A stretch of DNA of 64,000 nt from contig NW_027192651.1 of the NCBI RefSeq assembly GCF_949987515.2, positions 2,294,001 through 2,358,000 on the forward strand, read 5' to 3'. Every line of letters starts with the position of its first letter. The first letter of the stretch is position 1. The stretch comes from Delphinus delphis. Its lineage: Eukaryota; Chordata; Mammalia; Artiodactyla; Delphinidae. This document shows, piece after piece, positions 21,911 to 45,300 of this stretch. The notes under the pieces were generated by a model. The model was not told the DNA's origin. It saw only the letters and a list, made by a program, of their open reading frames with translations, and searched no databases. Both the position numbers and the translations under genes were made by a program.

Positions 21911-22917
21911 AAGATATCAGTAATACACGGAATGTAAACTTGGCTACACAGGAACTGAATTACAGAACAGAACAGGGTCTCAAATTTAGAAAACCAACTT
22001 ATGCTTGCTTAAGGGGAAAGGTGAGTTGGGGTGCTGCATAAAACCAGATTGAAATGAGCACAGATAAAGTTCCTTAAGCCAAATATGGAATAGACAAGAG
22101 CTACTCCTTGCTCAACGAAATGGACTCAACACCGCATATTAAACGCCTAAGAATGTACCTGACTAGTAAGTATCTTAAAACCTATGGATTGCTATGTCTC
22201 CGAAAGAGAATCAAGCATGTGTACAGGGGCATAAACGCAGCAGTGATAGGATTGGAGATGTTCGGTGAGCAAATGAAGACCCTTTGAAGTCATATTGCAT
22301 GGTACCCATTCCACGGGTTTCAACTACCCAGGTTTAAGGTATTCTTCCTTCAGCTAAAACATGCATGTGGAACCTAGAGTATGATCAACCATGTGATCGG
22401 GAGACGTGTTCAAATATGTCTCAGTTTTCGTACCCTGGTACTCGGGTGCAACATTCCAGACGCTTTACTAACACTCTCCCGACTTGGAGAGTCAGTCCCT
22501 TTAACCTCCTGTTTGGCCCAGTTTGCAATTTCTGCGGAAGATGAACAGGAATAGCGAGAACCAATGAGAGACTAGCTGGAGGTGTCTGGACGGGCAAATT
22601 TAACTCTCATTTCCCACCAGGAAGAGGAAGTAACCAAAGGCTCAGCGTGCCATGCCGGAACCAGATTAGGGCCTGAAGCCATCCTGCGGTGTTGCGGCCA
22701 GGTCACAAGAAAGCGAGTTGAAGAAAGGAGCTCAGGGGCACTGTAATTCACAAACCTGCAGAGTTATAAATGACAGCTATTGTCCAAAAATAGACTGAAG
22801 TAAGGCTGCCAAGAGGACTTGAAAGCGGGGCAGAATTGCAGGAAACCGATTTCAGGAGGTAGACTGGAATTGCATTGAAAGCATAGGAAAAGAGGCAGAA
22901 CGTCCACAATGATGCAC

Positions 22918-24496
22918 TTGGCCAAAAAGGGCGTATGCGTTTTTTCCTGAATATATTCAGGAAAAAACGCATACGCCCTTTTTGGCCAACCAAGCAAGCT
23001 TGCAAAGGAAATCTGCACTACAATGAAGTCTCACTTCCCCCCGGTCAAAAGGGCCATCTGAAAAAAGTGTAAAATCCAGAAAGGCAGGACAGGCCATGGA
23101 GAACTGGGAGCCTTGTTATGCTGATGGGCGGGATGTTAATTGCCAACAGACACACGGGAGAAGTGCATGGTGTTTCCTGAAACATCTAAAAAACAAAGCA
23201 ACAGAACCTAGGGCACTTCCACTTATGGTCCTATAGCTTAGGGAAATTAAAATCAAAAAGACACAGCCACCCCAAAGTTTGGAACGGCTCTGTTTACAAG
23301 AACCTCGTTTACAGTACAAGTTCAACATCGCAGAAAGTGAAAAATGGATAAAGAAGTTGTGGTATTTACTTACAAAGCAATATCACTCAGCAGTGAAATC
23401 TGTGTCATCAGGCCCTTAGCAGCACAATGAGTGGATTCAGGTATGATGATTCTAACTGAAATAAGTCACACAGAAAAAGAAACATCATAAGATATCAGTA
23501 ATACACGGAATGTAAACTTGGCTACACAGGAACTGAATTACAGAACAGAACAGGGTCTCAAATTTAGAAAACCAACTTATGCTTGCTTAAAGGTAAAGGT
23601 GAGTTGGGGTGCTGCATAAAACCAGAGATTGAAATGAGCACAGATAAAGTTCCTTAAGCCAAATATGGAATAGACAAGAGCTACTCCTTGCTCAATGAAA
23701 TGGACTCAACACCCCATATTAAACGCCTAAGAATGTTCCTGACTAGTAAGTATCTTAAAACCTATGGATTGCTATGTCTCCGAAAGAGAATCAAGCATGT
23801 GTACAGGGGCATAAACGCAGCAGTGATAGGATTGGAGAGGTTCGTGAGCAAATGAAGACCCTTTGAAGTCATATTGCATGCTACCCATTCCACGGGTTTC
23901 AACTACCCAGGTTTAAGGTATTCTTCCTTCAGCTAAAACATGCATGTGGAACCTAGAGTATGATCAACCATGTGATCGGGAGACGTGTTCAAATATGTCT
24001 CAGGTTTCGTACGCTGGTACTCGGGTGCAACATTCCAGACGCTTTACTAACACTTTCCCCACTTGGAGAGTCAGTCCCTTTAACCTCCTGTTTGGCCCAG
24101 TTTGCAATTTCTGTGGAAGATGAACAGGAATAGCGAGAACCAATGAGAGACTAGGTGGAGGTGTCTGGATGGGCAAATTTAACTCTCATTTCCCACCAGG
24201 AAGAGGAATTAACCAAAGGCTCAGCGTGCCGTGCCAGAACCAGATTAGGGCCTGAAGACATCCTGCGGTGTTGCGGCCAGGTCACAAGAAAGCGAGTTGA
24301 AGAAAGGAGCTCAGGGGCACTGTAATTCACACACCTGCAGAGTTATAAATGACAGCTATCGTCCAAAAATAGACTGAAGTAAGGCTGCCAAGAGGACTTG
24401 AAAGCGGGGCAGAATTGCAGGAAACCGATTTCAGGAGGTAGACTGGAATTGCATTGAAAGCATAGGAAAAGAGGCAGAACGTCCACAATGATGCAC
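22918..24496 (+). repeat. Monomer U8
   Basis: 1579 bases, perfect palindrome, haplotype B. Carries a one-base deletion GAGGTTCGTGAGC near 23840 also found in U10, U13 and U17, plus GTTCCTGACT, CTAGGTGGAGG and GAAGACATCC, so it is related to the alpha-type units of the higher-order repeats. Confidence 0.95.
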
Positions 24497-26076
24497 TTGG
24501 CCAAAAAGGGCGTATGCGTTTTTTCCTGAATATATTCAGGAAAAAACGCATACGCCCTTTTTGGCCAACCAAGCAAGCTTGCAAAGGAAATCTGCACTAC
24601 AATGAAGTCTCACTTCCCCCCGGTCAAAAGGGCCATCTGAAAAAAGTGTAAAATCCAGAAAGGCAGGACAGGCCATGGAGAACTGGGAGCCTTGTTATGC
24701 TGATGGGCGGGATGTCAATTGCCAACAACCACTCGGGAGAAGTGTATGGTGTTTCCTGAAACATCTAAAAAACAAAGCAACAGAGCCTAGGGCACTTCCA
24801 CTTATGGTCCTATAGCTTAGGGAAATTAAAATCAAAAAGACACAGCCACCCCAAAGTTTGGAATGACTCTGTTTACAAGAACCTCGTTTACAGTACAAGT
24901 TCAACATCGCAGAAAGTGAAAAATGGATAAAGAAGTTGTGGTATTCACTTACAAAGCAATATCACTCAGCAATGAAATCTATGTCATCAGGCCCTTAGCA
25001 GCACAATGAGTGGATTCAGGTATGATGATTCTAACTGAAATAAGTCACACAGAAAAAGAAACATCATAAGATATCAGTAATACACGGAATGGAACCTTGG
25101 CTACACAGGAACTGAATTACAGAACAGAACAGTGTCTCAAATTAAGAAAAACAACTTATGCTTGCTTAAGGGTAAAGGTGAGTTGGGGTGCTGCATAAAA
25201 CCAGAGATTGAAATGAGCACAGATAAAGTTCCTTAAGCCAAATATGGAATAGACAAGAGCTGCTCCTTGCTCAACGAAATGGACTCAACACCGCATATTA
25301 AACGCCTAAGAATGTAACTGACTTGTAAGTATCTTAAAACCTATGGATTGCTATGTCTCCGAAAGAGAATCAAGCATGTGTACAGGGGCATAAACGCAGC
25401 AGTGATAGGATTGGAGAGGTTCGGTGAGCAAATGAAGACCCTTTGAAGTCATATTGCATGGTACCCATTCCACGGGTTTCAACTACCCAGGTTTAAGGTA
25501 TTCTTCCTTCAGCTAAAACATGCATGTGGAACCTAGAGTATGATCAACCATGTGATCGGGAGACGTGTTCAAATATGTCTCAGTTTTCCTCCCCTGGTAC
25601 TCGGGTGCAACATTCCAGACGCTTTACTAACACTCTCCCCACTTGGAGAGTCAGTCCCTTTAACCTCCTGTTTGGCCCAGTTTGCAATTTCTGCGGAAGA
25701 TGAACAGGAATAGCGAGAACTAATGAGAGACTAGCTGGAGGTGTCTGGACGGGCAAATTTAACTCTCATTTCCCACCAGGAAGAGGAATTAACCAAAGTC
25801 TCAGCGTGCCGTGCTGGAACCAGATTAGGGCCTGAAGCCATCCTGCGGTGTTGAGGCCAGGTCACAAGAAAGCGAGTTGAAGAAAGGAGCTCAGGGGCAC
25901 TGTAATTCACAAACCTGCAGAGTTATAAATGACAGCTATCGTCGAAAAATAGACTGAAGTAAGGCTGCCAAGAGGACTTGAAAGCGGGGCAGAATTGCAG
26001 GAAACCGATTTCAGGAGGTAGGCTGGAATTGCATTGAAAGCATAGGGAAAGAGGCAGAACGTCCACAATGATGCAC
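24497..26076 (+). repeat. Monomer U9
   Basis: 1580 bases, perfect palindrome, haplotype B. GATGTCAATTGCCAACAACC is shared with beta units U11, U14 and U18. Private variants include GGAATGACTCTG and CAGTGTCTCAAATTAAG. Confidence 0.95.
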
Positions 26077-29000
26077 TTGGCCAAAAAGGGCATATGCGTT
26101 TTATCCTGAATATATTCAGGAAAAAACGCATACGCCCTTTTTGGCCAACCAAGCAAGCTTGCAAAGGAAATCTGCACTACAATGAAGTCTCACTTCCCCC
26201 CGGTCAAAAGGGCCATCTGAAAAAAGTGTAAAATCCAGAAAGGCAGGACAGGCCATGGAGAACTGGGAGCCTTGTTATGCTGATGGGCGGGATGTAAATT
26301 GCCAACAGACACTGGGGAGAAGTGTATGGTGTTTCCTGAAACATCTAAAAAACAAAGCAACAGAGCCTAGGGCACTTCCACTTATGGTCCTATAGCTTAG
26401 GGAAATTAAAATCAAAAAGACACAGCCACCCCAAAGTTTGGGACGCCTCTGTTTACAAGAACCTCGTTTACAGTACAAGTTCAACATCGCAGAAAGTGAA
26501 AAATGGATAAAGAAGTTGTGGTATTTACTTACAAAGCAATATCACTCAGCAATGAAATCTGTGTCATCAGGCCCTTAGCAGCACAATGAGTGGATTCAGG
26601 TATGATGATTCTAACTGAAGTAAGTCACACAGAAAACGAAACATCATAAGATATCAGTAATACACGGAATGTAAACTTGGCTACACAGGAACTGAATTAC
26701 ACAACAGAACAGGGTCTCAAATTTAGAAAACCAACTTATGCTTGCTTAAGGGTAAAGGTGAGTTGGGGTGCTGCATAAAACCAGAGATTGAAATGAGAAC
26801 AGATAAAGTTCCTTAAGCCAAATATGGAATAGACAAGAGCTACTCCTTGCTCAACGAAATGGACTCAACACCCCATATTAAACGCCTAAGAATGTTCCTG
26901 ACTAGTAAGTATCTTAAAACCTATGGATTGCTATGTCTCCGAAAGAGAATCAAGCATGTGTACAGGGGCATAAACGCAGCAGTGATAGGATTGGAGAGGT
27001 TCGTGAGCAAATGAAGACCCTTTGAAGTCATATTGCATGGTACCCATTCCATGGGTTTCAACTACCCAGGTTTAAGGTATTCTTCCTTCAGCTAAAACAT
27101 GCATGTGGAACCTAGAGTATGATCAACCATGTGATCGGGAGACGTGTTCAAATATGTCTCAGTTTTCGTACGCTGGTACTCGGGTGCAACATTCCAGACG
27201 CTTTACTAACACTCTCCCCACTTGGAGAGTCAGTCCCTTTAACCTCCTGTTTGGCCCAGTTTGCAATTTCTGTGGAAGATGAACAGGAATAGCGAGAACC
27301 AATGAGAGACTAGGTGGAGGTGTCTGGATGGGCAAATTTAACTCTCATTTCCCACCAGGAAGAGGAATTAACCAAAGGCTCAGCGTGCCGTGCCAGAACC
27401 AGATTAGGGCCTGAAGACATCCTGCGGTGTTGCGGCCAGGTCACAAGAAAGCGAGTTGAAGAAAGGAGTTCAGGGTCACTGTAATTCACAAACCTGCAGA
27501 GTTATAAATGACAGCTATCGTCCAAAAATAGACTGAAGTAAGGCTGCCAAGAGGACTTGAAAGTGGGGCAGAATTGCAGGAAACCGATTTCAGGAGGTAG
27601 ACTGGAATTGCATTGAAAGCATAGGAAAAGAGGCAGAACGTCCACAATGATGCACTTGGCCAAAAAGGGCGTATGCGTTTTTTCCTGAATATATTCAGGA
27701 AAAAACGCATACGCCCTTTTTGGCCAACCAAGCAAGCTTGCAAAGGAAATCTGCACTACAATGAAGTCTCACTTCCCCCCGGTCAAAAGGGCCATCTGAA
27801 AAAAGTGTAAAATCCAGAAAGGCAGGACAGGCCATGGAGAACTGGGAGCCTTGTTATGCTGATGGGCGGGATGTCAATTGCCAACAACCACTCGGGAGAA
27901 GTGTATGGTGTTTCCTGAAACATCTAAAAAACAAAGCAACAGAGCCTAGGGCACTTCCACTTATGGTCCTATAGCTTAGGGAAATTAAAATCAAAAAGAC
28001 ACAGCCACCCCAAAGTTTGGGACGCCTCTGTTTACAAGAACCTCGTTTACAGTACAAGTTCAACATCGCAGAAAGTGAAAAATGGATAAAGAAGTTGTGG
28101 TATTTACTTACAAAGCAATATCACTCAGCAATGAAATCTGTGTCATCAGGCCCTTAGCAGCACAATGAGTGGATTCAGGTATGATGATTCTAACTGAAAT
28201 AAGTCACACAGAAAAAGAAACATCATAAGATATCAGTAATACACGGAATGTAAACTTGGCTACACAGGAACTGAATTACACAACAGAACAGGGTCTCAAA
28301 TTTAGAAAACCAACTTATTCTTGCTTAAGGGTAAAGGTGAGTTGGGGTGCTGCATAAAACCAGAGATTGAAATGAGCACAGATAAAGTTCCTTAAGTCAA
28401 ATATGGAATAGACAAGAGCTACTCCTTGCTCAACGAAATGGACTCAACACCGCATATTAAACGCCTAAGAATGAACCTGACTAGTAAGTATCGTAAAACC
28501 TATGGATTGCTATGTCTCCAAAAGAGAATCAAGAATGTGTACAGGGGCATAAACGCAGCAGTGATAGGATTGGAGAGGTTCGGTGAGCAAATGAAGACCC
28601 TTTGAAGTCATATTGCATGGTACCCATTACACGGGTCTCAACTCTCCAGGTTTAAGGTATTCTTCCTTCAGCTAAAACATGCATGTGGAACCCAAGTATG
28701 ATCAACAATGTGAACGGGAGACGTGTTCTAATATGTCTCAGTTTTCCTCCCCTGGTACTCGGGTGCAACATTCCAGACGCTTTACTAACACTCTCCCCAC
28801 TTGGAGAGTCAGCACCTTTAACCTCCTGTTTGGCCCAGTTTGCAATTTCTGCGGAAGATGAACAGGAATAGCGAGAACAAATGAGAGGCTAGCTGGAGGT
28901 GTCTGGACGGGCAAATTTAACTCTCATTTCCCACCAGGAAGAGGAATTAACCAAAGGCTCAGCGTGCCGTTCCGAAACCAGATTAGGGCCTGAAGCCATC

Positions 29001-29817
29001 CTGCGGTGTTGCGGCCAGGTCACAAGAAAGCGAGTTGAAGAAAGGAGCTCAGGGGCACTGTAATTCACAAACCTGCAGAGTTATAAATGACAGCTATCGT
29101 CCAAAAATAGACTGAAGTAAGGCTGCCAAGAGGTTTTGAATGCGGGGCAGAATTGCAGGAAACCAATTTCAGGAGGTAGACTGGAATTGCATTGAAAGCA
29201 TAGGAAAAGAGGCAGAACGTCCACAATGATGCACTTGGCCAAAAAGGGCGTATCCTTTTTTTCCTGAATATATTCAGGAAAAAACGCATACGCCCTTTTT
29301 GGCCAACCAAGCAAGCTTGCAAAGGAAATCTGCACTACAATGAAGTCTCACTTCCCCCCGCTCAAAAGGGCCATCTGAAAAAAGTGTAAAATCCAGAAAG
29401 GCAGGACAGGCCATGGAGAACTGGGAGCCTTGTTATGCTGAAGGGCGGGATGTAAATTGCCAAAAACCACTCGGGAGAAGTGTATGGTGTTTCCTGAAAC
29501 ATCTAAAAAACAAAGCAACAGAGCCTAGGGCACTTCCACTTATGGTCCTATAGCTTAGGGAATTTAAAATCAAAAAGACACAGCCACCCCAAAGTTTGGA
29601 ACGGCTCTGTTTACAAGAACCTCGTTTACAGTACAAGTTCAACATCGCAGAAAGTGAAAAATGGATAAAAAAGTTGTGGTATTTACTTACAAAGCAATAT
29701 CACTCAGCAATGAAATCTGTGTCATCAGGCCCTTAGCAGCACAATGAGTGGATTCAGGTATGATGATTCTAACTGAAATAAGTCACACAGAAAAAGAAAC
29801 ATCATAAGATATCAGTA

Positions 29818-33733
<3,916 letters not shown>

Positions 33734-36700
33734 AAGATATCAGTAATACACGGAATGTAAACTTGGCTACACAGGAACTGAATTACAGAACAGAACAGGG
33801 TCTCAAATTTAGAAAACCAACTTATGCTTGCTTAAGGGGAAAGGTGAGTTGGGGTGCTGCATAAAACCAGATTGAAATGAGCACAGATAAAGTTCCTTAA
33901 GCCAAATATGGAATAGACAAGTGCTACTCCTTGCTCAACGAAATGGACTCAACACCGCATATTAAACGCCTAAGAATGTACCTGACTAGTAAGTATCTTA
34001 AAACCTATGGATTGCTATGTCTCCGAAAGAGAATCAAGCATGTGTACAGGGGCATAAACGCAGCAGTGATAGGATTGGAGATGTTCGGTGAGCAAATGAA
34101 GACCCTTTGAAGTCATATTGCATGGTACCCATTCCACGGGTTTCAACTACCCAGGTTTAAGGTATTCTTCCTTCAGCTAAAACATGCATGTGGAACCTAG
34201 AGTATGATCAACCATGTGATCGGGAGACGTGTTCAAATATGTCTCAGGTTTCGTACCCTGGTACTCGGGTGCAACATTCCAGACGCTTTACTAACACTCT
34301 CCCGACTTGGAGAGTCAGTCCCTTTAACCTCCTGTTTGGCCCAGTTTGCAATTTCTGCAGAAGATGAACAGGAATAGCGAGAACCAATGAGAGACTAGCT
34401 GGAGGTGTCTGGACGGGCAAATTTAACTCTCATTTCCCACCAGGAAGAGGAAGTAACCAAAGGCTCAGCGTGCCATGCCGGAACCAGATTAGGGCCTGAA
34501 GCCATCCTGCGGTGTTGCGGCCAGGTCACAAGAAAGCGAGTTGAAGAAAGGAGCTCAGGGGCACTGTAATTCACAAACCTGCAGAGTTATAAATGACAGC
34601 TATCGTCCAAAAATAGACTGAAGTAAGGCTGCCAAGAGGACTTGAAAGCGGGGCAGAATTGCAGGAAACCGATTTCAGGAGGTAGACTGGAATTGCATTG
34701 AAAGCATAGGAAAAGAGGCAGAACGTCCACAATGATGCACTTGGCCAAAAAGGGCGTATGCGTTTTTTCCTGAATATATTCAGGAAAAAACGCATACGCC
34801 CTTTTTGGCCAACCAAGCAAGCTTGCAAAGGAAATCTGCACTACAATGAAGTCTCACTTCCCCCCGGTCAAAAGGGCCATCTGAAAAAGTGTAAAATCCA
34901 GAAAGGCAGGACAGGCCATGGAGAACTGGGAGCCTTGTTATGCTGATGGGCGGGATGTAAATTGCCAACAGACACTGGGGAGAAGTGTATGGTGTTTCCT
35001 GAAACATCTAAAAAACAAAGCAACAGAGCCTAGGGCACTTCCACTTATGGTCCTATAGCTTAGGGAAATTAAAATCAAAAAGACACAGCCACCCCAAAGT
35101 TTGGGACGCCTCTGTTTACAAGAACCTCGTTTACAGTACAAGTTCAACATCGCAGAAAGTGAAAAATGGATAAAGAAGTTGTGGTATTTACTTACAAAGC
35201 AATATCACTCAGCAATGAAATCTGTGTCATCAGGCCCTTAGCAGCACAATGAGTGGATTCAGGTATGATGATTCTAACTGAAATAAGTCACACAGAAAAA
35301 GAAACATCATAAGATATCAGTAATACACGGAATGTAAACTTGGCTACACAGGAACTGAATTACACAACAGAACAGGGTCTCAAATTTAGAAAACCAACTT
35401 ATTCTTGCTTAAGGGTAAAGGTGAGTTGGGGTGCTGCATAAAACCAGAGATTGAAATGAGCACAGATAAAGTTCCTTAAGCCAAATATGGAATAGACAAG
35501 AGCTACTCCTTGCTCAACGAAATGGACTCAACACCCCATATTAAACGCCTAAGAATGTTCCTGACTAGTAAGTATCTTAAAACCTATGGATTGCTATGTC
35601 TCCGAAAGAGAATCAAGCATGTGTACAGGGGCATAAACGCAGCAGTGATAGGATTGGAGAGGTTCGTGAGCAAATGAAGACCCTTTGAAGTCATATTGCA
35701 TGGTACCCATTCCATGGGTTTCAACTACCCAGGTTTAAGGTATTCTTCCTTCAGCTAAAACATGCATGTGGAACCTAGAGTATGATCAACCATGTGATCG
35801 GGAGACGTGTTCAAATATGTCTCAGTTTTCGTACGCTGGTACTCGGGTGCAACATTCCAGACGCTTTACTAACACTCTCCCCACTTGGAGAGTCAGTCCC
35901 TTTAACCTCCTGTTTGGCCCAGTTTGCAATTTCTGTGGAAGATGAACAGGAATAGCGAGAACCAATGAGAGACTAGGTGGAGGTGTCTGGATGGGCAAAT
36001 TTAACTCTCATTTCCCACCAGGAAGAGGAATTAACCAAAGGCTCAGCGTGCCGTGCCAGAACCAGATTAGGGCCTGAAGACATCCTGCGGTGTTGCGGCC
36101 AGGTCACAAGAAAGCGAGTTGAAGAAAGGAGTTCAGGGTCACTGTAATTCACAAACCTGCAGAGTTATAAATGACAGCTATCGTCCAAAAATAGACTGAA
36201 GTAAGGCTGCCAAGAGGACTTGAAAGTGGGGCAGAATTGCAGGAAACCGATTTCAGGAGGTAGACTGGAATTGCATTGAAAGCATAGGAAAAGAGGCAGA
36301 ACGTCCACAATGATGCACTTGGCCAAAAAGGGCGTATGCGTTTTTTCCTGAATATATTCAGGAAAAAACGCATACGCCCTTTTTGGCCAACCAAGCAAGC
36401 TTGCAAAGGAAATCTGCACTACAATGAAGTCTCACTTCCCCCCGGTCAAAAGGGCCATCTGAAAAAAGTGTAAAATCCAGAAAGGCAGGACAGGCCATGG
36501 AGAACTGGGAGCCTTGTTATGCTGATGGGCGGGATGTCAATTGCCAACAACCACTCGGGAGAAGTGTATGGTGTTTCCTGAAACATCTAAAAAACAAAGC
36601 AACAGAGCCTAGGGCACTTCCACTTATGGTCCTATAGCTTAGGGAAATTAAAATCAAAAAGACACAGCCACCCCAAAGTTTGGGACGCCTCTGTTTACAA

Positions 36701-38480
36701 GAACCTCGTTTACAGTACAAGTTCAACATCGCAGAAAGTGAAAAATGGATAAAGAAGTTGTGGTATTTACTTACAAAGCAATATCACTCAGCAATGAAAT
36801 CTGTGTCATCAGGCCCTTAGCAGCACAATGAGTGGATTCAGGTATGATGATTCTAACTGAAATAAGTCACACAGAAAAAGAAACATCATAAGATATCAGT
36901 AATACACGGAATGTAAACTTGGCTACACAGGAACTGAATTACACAACAGAACAGGGTCTCAAATTTAGAAAACCAACTTATTCTTGCTTAAGGGTAAAGG
37001 TGAGTTGGGGTGCTGCATAAAACCAGAGATTGAAATGAGCACAGATAAAGTTCCTTAAGTCAAATATGGAATAGACAAGAGCTACTCCTTGCTCAACGAA
37101 ATGGACTCAACACCGCATATTAAACGCCTAAGAATGAACCTGACTAGTAAGTATCGTAAAACCTATGGATTGCTATGTCTCCAAAAGAGAATCAAGCATG
37201 TGTACAGGGGCATAAACGCAGCAGTGATAGGATTGGAGAGGTTCGGTGAGCAAATGAAGACCCTTTGAAGTCATATTGCATGGTACCCATTACACGGGTC
37301 TCAACTCTCCAGGTTTAAGGTATTCTTCCTTCAGCTAAAACATGCATGTGGAACCCAAGTATGATCAACCATGTGAACGGGAGACGTGTTCTAATATGTC
37401 TCAGTTTTCCTCCCCTGGTACTCGGGTGCAACATTCCAGACGCTTTACTAACACTCTCCCCACTTGGAGAGTCAGCACCTTTAACCTCCTGTTTGGCCCA
37501 GTTTGCAATTTCTGCGGAAGATGAACAGGAATAGCGAGAACAAATGAGAGGCTAGCTGGAGGTGTCTGGACGGGCAAATTTAACTCTCATTTCCCACCAG
37601 GAAGAGGAATTAACCAAAGGCTCAGCGTGCCGTTCCGAAACCAGATTAGGGCCTGAAGCCATCCTGCGGTGTTGCGGCCAGGTCACAAGAAAGCGAGTTG
37701 AAGAAAGGAGCTCAGGGGCACTGTAATTCACAAACCTGCAGAGTTATAAATGACAGCAATCGTCCAAAAATAGACTGAAGTAAGGCTGCCAAGAGGTTTT
37801 GAATGCGGGGCAGAATTGCAGGAAACCAATTTCAGGAGGTAGACTGGAATTGCATTGAAAGCATAGGAAAAGAGGCAGAACGTCCACAATGATGCACTTG
37901 GCCAAAAAGGGCGTATCCTTTTTTTCCTGAATATATTCAGGAAAAAACGCATACGCCCTTTTTGGCCAACCAAGCAAGCTTGCAAAGGAAATCTGCACTA
38001 CAATGAAGTCTCACTTCCCCCCGCTCAAAAGGGCCATCTGAAAAAAGTGTAAAATCCAGAAAGGCAGGACAGGCCATGGAGAACTGGGAGCCTTGTTATG
38101 CTGAAGGGCGGGATGTAAATTGCCAAAAACCACTCGGGAGAAGTGTATGGTGTTTCCTGAAACATCTAAAAAACAAAGCAACAGAGCCTAGGGCACTTCC
38201 ACTTATGGTCCTATAGCTTAGGGAATTTAAAATCAAAAAGACACAGCCACCCCAAAGTTTGGAACGGCTCTGTTTACAAGAACCTCGTTTACAGTACAAG
38301 TTCAACATCGCAGAAAGTGAAAAATGGATAAAAAAGTTGTGGTATTTACTTACAAAGCAATATCACTCAGCAATGAAATCTGTGTCATCAGGCCCTTAGC
38401 AGCACAATGAGTGGATTCAGGTATGATGATTCTAACTGAAATAAGTCACACAGAAAAAGAAACATCATAAGATATCAGTA

Positions 38481-42396
<3,916 letters not shown>

Positions 42397-45300
42397 AAGA
42401 TATCAGTAATACACGGAATGTAAACTTGGCTACACAGGAACTGAATTACAGAACAGAACAGGGTCTCAAATTTAGAAAACCAACTTATGCTTGCTTAAGG
42501 GGAAAGGTGAGTTGGGGTGCTGCATAAAACCAGATTGAAATGAGCACAGATAAAGTTCCTTAAGCCAAATATGGAATAGACAAGTGCTACTCCTTGCTCA
42601 ACGAAATGGACTCAACACCGCATATTAAACGCCTAAGAATGTACCTGACTAGTAAGTATCTTAAAACCTATGGATTGCTATGTCTCCGAAAGAGAATCAA
42701 GCATGTGTACAGGGGCATAAACGCAGCAGTGATAGGATTGGAGATGTTCGGTGAGCAAATGAAGACCCTTTGAAGTCATATTGCATGGTACCCATTCCAC
42801 GGGTTTCAACTACCCAGGTTTAAGGTATTCTTCCTTCAGCTAAAACATGCATGTGGAACCTAGAGTATGATCAACCATGTGATCGGGAGACGTGTTCAAA
42901 TATGTCTCAGGTTTCGTACCCTGGTACTCGGGTGCAACATTCCAGACGCTTTACTAACACTCTCCCGACTTGGAGAGTCAGTCCCTTTAACCTCCTGTTT
43001 GGCCCAGTTTGCAATTTCTGCAGAAGATGAACAGGAATAGCGAGAACCAATGAGAGACTAGCTGGAGGTGTCTGGACGGGCAAATTTAACTCTCATTTCC
43101 CACCAGGAAGAGGAAGTAACCAAAGGCTCAGCGTGCCATGCCGGAACCAGATTAGGGCCTGAAGCCATCCTGCGGTGTTGCGGCCAGGTCACAAGAAAGC
43201 GAGTTGAAGAAAGGAGCTCAGGGGCACTGTAATTCACAAACCTGCAGAGTTATAAATGACAGCTATCGTCCAAAAATAGACTGAAGTAAGGCTGCCAAGA
43301 GGACTTGAAAGCGGGGCAGAATTGCAGGAAACCGATTTCAGGAGGTAGACTGGAATTGCATTGAAAGCATAGGAAAAGAGGCAGAACGTCCACAATGATG
43401 CACTTGGCCAAAAAGGGCGTATGCGTTTTTTCCTGAATATATTCAGGAAAAAACGCATACGCCCTTTTTGGCCAACCAAGCAAGCTTGCAAAGGAAATCT
43501 GCACTACAATGAAGTCTCACTTCCCCCCGCTCAAAAGGGCCATCTGAAAAAAGTGTAAAATCCAGAAAGGCAGGACAGGCCATGGAGAACTGGGAGCCTT
43601 GTTATGCTGATGGGCGGGATGTAAATTGCCAACAACCACTCGGGAGAAGTGTATGGTGTTTCCTGAAACATCTAAAAAACAAAGCAACAGAACCTAGGGC
43701 ACTTCCACTTATGGTCCTATAGATTAGGGAAACTAAAATCAAAAAGACACAGCCACCCCAAAGTTTGGAATGGCTCTGTTTACAAGAACCTCGTTTACAG
43801 TACAAGTTCAACATCGCAGAAAGTGAAAAATGGATAAAGAAGTTGTGGTATTTACTTACAAAGCAATATCACTCAGCAATGAAATCTGTGTCATCAGGCC
43901 CTTAGCAGCACAATGAGTGGATTCAGGTATGATGATTCTAACTGAAATAAGTCACACAGAAAAAGAAACATCATAAGATATCAGTAATACACGGAATGTA
44001 AACTTGGCTACACAGGAACTGAATTACAGAACAGAACAGGGTCTCAAATTTAGAAAACCAACTTATTCTTGCTTAAGGGTAAAGGTGAGTTGGGGTGCTG
44101 CATAAAACCAGAGACTGAAATGAGCACAGATAAAGTTCCTTAAGCCAAATATGGAATAGACAAGAGCTACTCCTTGCTCAACGAAATGGACTCAACACTC
44201 CATATTAAACGCCTAAGAATGTACCTGACTAGTAAGTATCTTAAAACCTATGGATTGCTATGTCTCCGAAAGAGAATCAAGCATGTGTACAGGGGCATAA
44301 ACGCAGCAGTGATAGGATTGGAGAGGTTCGGTGAGCAAATGAAGACCCTTTGAAGTCATATTGCATGGTACCCATTCCACGGGTTTCAACTACCCAGGTT
44401 TAAGGTATTCTTCCTTCAGCTAAAACATGCATGTGGATCCTAGAGTATGATCAACCATGTGATCGGGAGACGTGTTCAAATATGTCTCAGTTTTCGTACC
44501 CTGGTACTCGGGTGCAACATTCCAGACGCTTTACTAACACTCTCCCGACTTGGAGAGTCAGTCCCTTTAACCTCCTGTTTGGCCCAGTTTGCAATTTCTG
44601 TGGAAGATGAACAGGAATAGCGAGAACCAATGAGAGACTAGCTGGAGGTGTCTGGACGGGCAAATTTAACTCTCATTTCCCACCAGGAAGAGGAAATAAC
44701 CAAAGGCTCAGCGTGCCGTACCGGAACCAGATTAGGGCCTGAAGCCATCCTGCGGTGTTGCGGCCAGCTCAAAAGAAAGCGAGTTGAAGAAAGGAGCTCA
44801 GGGGCACTGTAATTCACAAACCTGCAGAGTTATAAATGACAGCTATCGTCCAAAAATAGACTGAAGTAAGGCTGCCAAGAGGACTTGAAAGCGGGGCAGA
44901 ATTGCAGGAAACCGATTTCAGGAGGTAGACTGGAATTGCATTGAAAGCATAGGAAAAGAGGCAGAACGTCCACAATGATGCACTTGGCCAAAAAGGGCGT
45001 ATGCGTTTTTTCCTGAATATATTCAGGAAAAAACGCATACGCCCTTTTTGGCCAACCAAGCAAGCTTGCAAAGGAAATCTGCACTACAATGAAGTCTCAC
45101 TTCCCCCCGGTCAAAAGGGCCATCTGAAAAAGTGTAAAATCCAGAAAGGCAGGACAGGCCATGGAGAACTGGGAGCCTTGTTATGCTGATGGGCGGGATG
45201 TAAATTGCCAACAGACACTGGGGAGAAGTGTATGGTGTTTCCTGAAACATCTAAAAAACAAAGCAACAGAGCCTAGGGCACTTCCACTTATGGTCCTATA